Origin: an uncultured Eggerthellaceae bacterium
Lineage (GTDB): Bacteria; Actinomycetota; Coriobacteriia; Coriobacteriales; Eggerthellaceae
Direction of reading: 5' to 3'
DNA length: 17,451 nucleotides
Assembly (NCBI GenBank): GCA_948829205.1
Contig: CAQLOA010000013.1
Location: 1 to 17,451 of the forward strand
The notes under the pieces were generated by a model. That model ran no database searches and was not told the DNA's origin. It saw only the letters and a program-made list of their open reading frames with translations. Below are positions 14,583-17,451 of this stretch, in pieces (within the stretch, counting starts at the first letter, position 1; the number at the start of each line of letters is the position of its first letter). A program made the translations under genes and the position numbers.

Positions 14583-16004
14583 ATGGTCTTTTCCAGCCTC
14601 ATCTTCCTGTTCGGGTTCCTGGTCGTCTATCTGGCGGTCTATTTCCTTGCGCCCGAAAAGTACCGCAACCAGGTGCTTCTCGTTGCCTCGCTCGTCTTCT
14701 ACGCGTGGTCGGGCCCGAAGTTCCTCCTGGTGCTTCTGGGCGAGTCGCTGATAAGCTGGTTCTGCGCCCTGCGCGTGGCACGCGCGAAGGACAAGCGTGG
14801 GCGGCGCATATGGCTGGTCGTGGACATCGTCGGGCTGCTGGGGCTTCTGGCCTACTTCAAGTACGCCGTGTGGATCATGGGCAACTTCCAGTTCGTGTTC
14901 GGCGTTCCCGAGCTCATCCCAACCATCGTGCTGCCCATCGGTATCTCGTTCTATACGTTCCAGCTGATCACCTACGTCGCCGACGTCTACTGGGGGAAGG
15001 TGCAGGCCCAGCCGGCGTACTGGAAGGTGTTGCTCTACGCGTCGATGTTCTTCCAGTGCATCGCAGGCCCCATAGTTCGCTACGACACCATCGCCAACGA
15101 GATAGACAACCGCCGCATAACCAGCGCTGACGTGTTCCTGGGCGTCCGGAGGTTCTGCATTGGCCTTGCCAAGAAGGCGGTTTTGGCCAACTCGTGCGCC
15201 GAAGTGGCCGACACGTTGCTGCCCATCGGCACCGACGCCCTCTGGAGCGAACCGACGGCGGCGCTCTGGCTGGGGATGCTTTTCTACATGCTGCAGATAT
15301 ACTTCGACTTCTCGGCCTATTCCGACATGGCGATCGGCATGGGGCAGATGGTCGGCTTCCATTTCCTCGAGAACTTCAACTACCCCTACATGTGCAAGTC
15401 CATCCAGGACTTCTGGCGCCGCTGGCACATCTCGCTGTCCACGTTCTTCCGCGACTACGTGTACATCCCGCTGGGCGGCAGCCGCTGTTCGTCCGTCAAG
15501 ATCGTGCGCAACATGACGGTGGTGTGGTTCCTCACCGGCCTTTGGCACGGCGCCAGTTGGAACTACATCCTGTGGGGCCTCTACTTCTTGGTTTTCCTGC
15601 TGCTGGAGAGGTTCGTGCTGAAGGGGAGGCTGCCCTCCTTCGTGGGGCACGTGTATTCGCTTGTGGTGGTTTACTTCGGCTGGGTGCTGTTCAAGTTCGA
15701 AGACTTCGCCGAACTGGGCCACGTGCTGGCTTCCATGTTCGGCCTGGGCGGCGTGGCGTTTGGAAGCCTGGAGGTGCAGACTCTCTTCCTGCAGAACGTG
15801 TTCCTGCTGGTGTTCTGCATCGTGGCGTGCACCGACGTGGGCCAACGCATCCACCGCTGGTTGTTCAGAATGGCGAAACGAGGTGGGGCGTGGTTCGTGC
15901 TGTTCAACGTAACCGAGCTGGTCACGCCCATAGCGTTGCTGCTGCTGTCGGTGATCGTGCTCACCGGCGCCAGCTACAACCCGTTCATCTACTTCCAGTT
16001 CTAG
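14583..16004 (+). CDS. MBOAT family O-acyltransferase, AlgI-like
   Basis: A 473-residue polytopic membrane enzyme that passes acetyl groups across the membrane for O-acetylation of a surface polysaccharide or cell-wall polymer. It begins MVFSSLIFLF, the standard opening of AlgI proteins, which fixes the start despite the missing SD. Conserved blocks: LPIGISFYTFQLITYVADVY, AGPIVRYD, DFSAYSDMAIGMGQMVGFHF, FWRRWHISLSTFFRDYVYIP, and LWHGASWNYILWGLYF with the presumed catalytic His. The downstream DHHW/AlgX-like gene begins 15 or 42 bases after its stop and is almost certainly cotranscribed; the two together make the transmembrane acyl donor and the extracytoplasmic transferase. The acceptor polymer cannot be told from here. 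Confidence 0.93.
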   Translation: MVFSSLIFLFGFLVVYLAVYFLAPEKYRNQVLLVASLVFYAWSGPKFLLVLLGESLISWFCALRVARAKDKRGRRIWLVVDIVGLLGLLAYFKYAVWIMGNFQFVFGVPELIPTIVLPIGISFYTFQLITYVADVYWGKVQAQPAYWKVLLYASMFFQCIAGPIVRYDTIANEIDNRRITSADVFLGVRRFCIGLAKKAVLANSCAEVADTLLPIGTDALWSEPTAALWLGMLFYMLQIYFDFSAYSDMAIGMGQMVGFHFLENFNYPYMCKSIQDFWRRWHISLSTFFRDYVYIPLGGSRCSSVKIVRNMTVVWFLTGLWHGASWNYILWGLYFLVFLLLERFVLKGRLPSFVGHVYSLVVVYFGWVLFKFEDFAELGHVLASMFGLGGVAFGSLEVQTLFLQNVFLLVFCIVACTDVGQRIHRWLFRMAKRGGAWFVLFNVTELVTPIALLLLSVIVLTGASYNPFIYFQF

Positions 16005-16046
16005 CGAAGGGACGCGGCCATGGACGAGAAGCGAAAGGAGGGGAAG

Positions 16047-17451
16047 ATGCAGGAGGCTGAACGCGGTGCAAAGTCGCAGCCTGTCGAACGCGGCGCAAAG
16101 TCGCAGCCAATCGTACGCGACGTGAAACCCGTGCGGCCCGACTCGAAGCCGGTGGAAGGCGAAAGGCCGGTGCCTGCCAAAGGCGGCAGGTTCACGCGGC
16201 GCCAGCGCAGCCGCGTGCAACGCGTGCGCAGCTGGACCGTCCGGGCGTTCTGCACGGTGCTGCTGGTCGGAATGGTGGTGGGACTCGCGTTCTTCGCCCG
16301 GCCTACCGCTTCGGCCGTCGAGAACCGCAACCTTACTGCGTTCCCCGCCCTCACCTGGAAATCGTTCTGGGACGGCAGCTTCTTCTCCGACCTGTCGCTT
16401 TGGTATGCGGACACCTACCCTCCGCGCGAGTTCATCATGAGCCTGGACAAGGCGTTCAAGTCGCTCTACGGGATACAGGGCGAGGCCTCCATGGTGGGCG
16501 GTGCGCAGCAGGCCGAGGAGGTGCCCGAGGCCGAACAGCAGGATGCGGGCACCATAGACGTCGAGCAGTTCACGGCGCCCGAGGAGGACGCGCTCGCGCA
16601 GGAGGTTCAGAACAACATACTGAACGGCCTGTACGTGCACAACGGCGCCGCCTACAGCAAGTACTACTTCACGGAAGAGGTGGCCAAGAAGTACGCCTCG
16701 GTCATCAACACTTGCGCGGCGAAGCTCGAAGGCAAGGCGGAGGTTTTCTCGCTGCTGGTGCCTGACTCGTCCAGCGTCGAGCTGAGCGACGAGGAGCTGC
16801 GCGCGATGGGTGGCTCCAGCGAGAGCGACGCCATACGCTACTACGACAGCCTTATGAGCGAACAGGTGAGGAAGGTGGACGTGTTCCCCACGCTGAAGGA
16901 GCATTCCGGGGAATACCTCTACTTCCGAAGCGACCACCATTGGACCGAGCTTGGCGCCTACTACGCCTACGTGAAGTTCTGCGAGGAGGCGGGAATCCAG
17001 CCCGTGTCGCTCGACGACAAGCAGCTCATGCAGTTCGACGGCTTCTTGGGGTCGTTCTACCAGAAGCTGAACGACCCGACGATGGGGGCGAATCCCGACA
17101 CCGTCGACGCGCACGTGCCGCTGGGCACGAACGAGATGCGCTACCTCGACCGCGACGGGGCCTGGAACGACGCCAAGGTGATAACCGACGTGTCCGCATG
17201 GAACAGGGGCTCGAAGTACCAGACGTTCATCGCCGGCGACCAGCCGCTGGTCGAGATCGAAAACCCGCAGATCGAGGACGACTCGTCGGTGCTGCTAGTG
17301 AAGGAGAGCTTCGGCAACGCGTTCGCGCCCCTGTTGGTGGACAACTTCAAGCGCGTGTACGTCATCGACTACAGGTACTACCAGGGCAACCTCGTCGAGT
17401 TCGTCGAGCAGAACGGCATAAAGGACGTCATCTTCATGAACAACATCACGC
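16047..17451 (+). CDS. DHHW family protein, AlgX/AlgJ-like acetyltransferase partner (3' end cut)
   Basis: The frame is open to the window edge (about 468 residues visible). A basic, Pro-rich cytoplasmic tail with a 9-residue repeat precedes one membrane anchor (WTVRAFCTVLLVGMVVGLAFF), so the rest is extracytoplasmic. The name-giving DHHW is at residues 296-299 in FRSDHHWTELGAYYAY, the place of the Asp-His pair of SGNH-like AlgX/AlgJ. Further on, VKESFGNAFAPLL and VYVIDYRYYQ match the family's conserved block with the Ser nucleophile. It likely transfers acetyl groups delivered by the AlgI-like protein. ATG 16047 has AGGAGG five bases upstream; ATG 16020 (AAGGGA, spacing 7) is in frame and adds nine residues, so either start is possible. 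Confidence 0.85.
   Translation, partial: MQEAERGAKSQPVERGAKSQPIVRDVKPVRPDSKPVEGERPVPAKGGRFTRRQRSRVQRVRSWTVRAFCTVLLVGMVVGLAFFARPTASAVENRNLTAFPALTWKSFWDGSFFSDLSLWYADTYPPREFIMSLDKAFKSLYGIQGEASMVGGAQQAEEVPEAEQQDAGTIDVEQFTAPEEDALAQEVQNNILNGLYVHNGAAYSKYYFTEEVAKKYASVINTCAAKLEGKAEVFSLLVPDSSSVELSDEELRAMGGSSESDAIRYYDSLMSEQVRKVDVFPTLKEHSGEYLYFRSDHHWTELGAYYAYVKFCEEAGIQPVSLDDKQLMQFDGFLGSFYQKLNDPTMGANPDTVDAHVPLGTNEMRYLDRDGAWNDAKVITDVSAWNRGSKYQTFIAGDQPLVEIENPQIEDDSSVLLVKESFGNAFAPLLVDNFKRVYVIDYRYYQGNLVEFVEQNGIKDVIFMNNIT
16059..16139 (+). repeat. 27-bp tandem repeat in the cytoplasmic tail of the DHHW protein
   Basis: Units beginning GAACGCGG at 16059 and 16086 encode ERGAKSQPV and ERGAKSQPI; a third, diverged unit at 16113 encodes VRDVKPVRP. 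The period keeps the frame. It makes a basic, Pro/Gln-containing tail before the membrane anchor. Confidence 0.8.

Noticed and set aside
14535..17114. 859-codon minus-strand open frame across the AlgI and DHHW genes
   Set aside because: It spans two recognised genes and their junction and shows only low-complexity His/Glu/Val composition typical of antisense reading in GC-rich DNA.

Overview
The window reads as ordinary chromosome of a GC-rich actinobacterium, most likely of the class Coriobacteriia (Eggerthellaceae-like). This placement is inference. It rests on strong G/C third-position bias, an actinobacterial Uup-like ABC-F protein, a phenylacetate-CoA-ligase-like enzyme next to a LysR-type effector domain, and several genes that start without a Shine-Dalgarno (SD) sequence a few bases after a -10 box (probable leaderless mRNAs). 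No rRNA, tRNA, CRISPR array, transposase or phage gene was recognised.

Layout. 1-1864: the 3' end of a class-I glutamine-amidotransferase-like peptidase (C26), then, one base after its stop, an NSS-family sodium symporter; together they suggest uptake and hydrolysis of an amino-acid or gamma-glutamyl compound. 1951-3315: a PFL/DUF711 (UPF0210) protein. 3316-3587: a non-coding stretch with an AT-rich island and two dyads. 3588-5581: a PaaK-like acyl-CoA ligase coupled by TAATG to a free-standing LysR effector domain without a DNA-binding domain, closed by a terminator hairpin over the stop codon. 5615-6478: a ZIP metal transporter. 6475-7617 (minus): mnmA, whose stop shares a CTAG with the ZIP stop. 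7641-9500: an ABC-F ATPase, divergent from mnmA over one palindromic -10 box.

9508-9599: a 31-bp perfect inverted repeat. A related imperfect palindrome lies in frame inside the ABC-F gene (9152-9250), so the window holds two members of what looks like a dispersed REP/MITE-like family. 9655-10167: ferritin. 10180-10229: a bidirectional terminator shared with a small acidic ORF on the minus strand (10243-10410). 10703-11257: a DJ-1/PfpI protein with its own terminator. 11340-14501: a 1053-residue MacB-type ABC exporter (ATPase and permease in one chain) with Met- and Gln-rich extracytoplasmic segments, preceded by a 14-bp-arm palindrome that fits an operator. 14583 to the end: an AlgI-type MBOAT O-acyltransferase followed by a DHHW/AlgX-like protein cut by the window edge, a surface-polysaccharide O-acetylation pair.

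The points most worth a second look are the palindrome family including its in-frame coding copy, the shared bidirectional leaderless promoter, the ligase plus DNA-binding-less LysR domain operon, and the operator-like palindrome before the large exporter. Nothing in the window proves a wholly new system.
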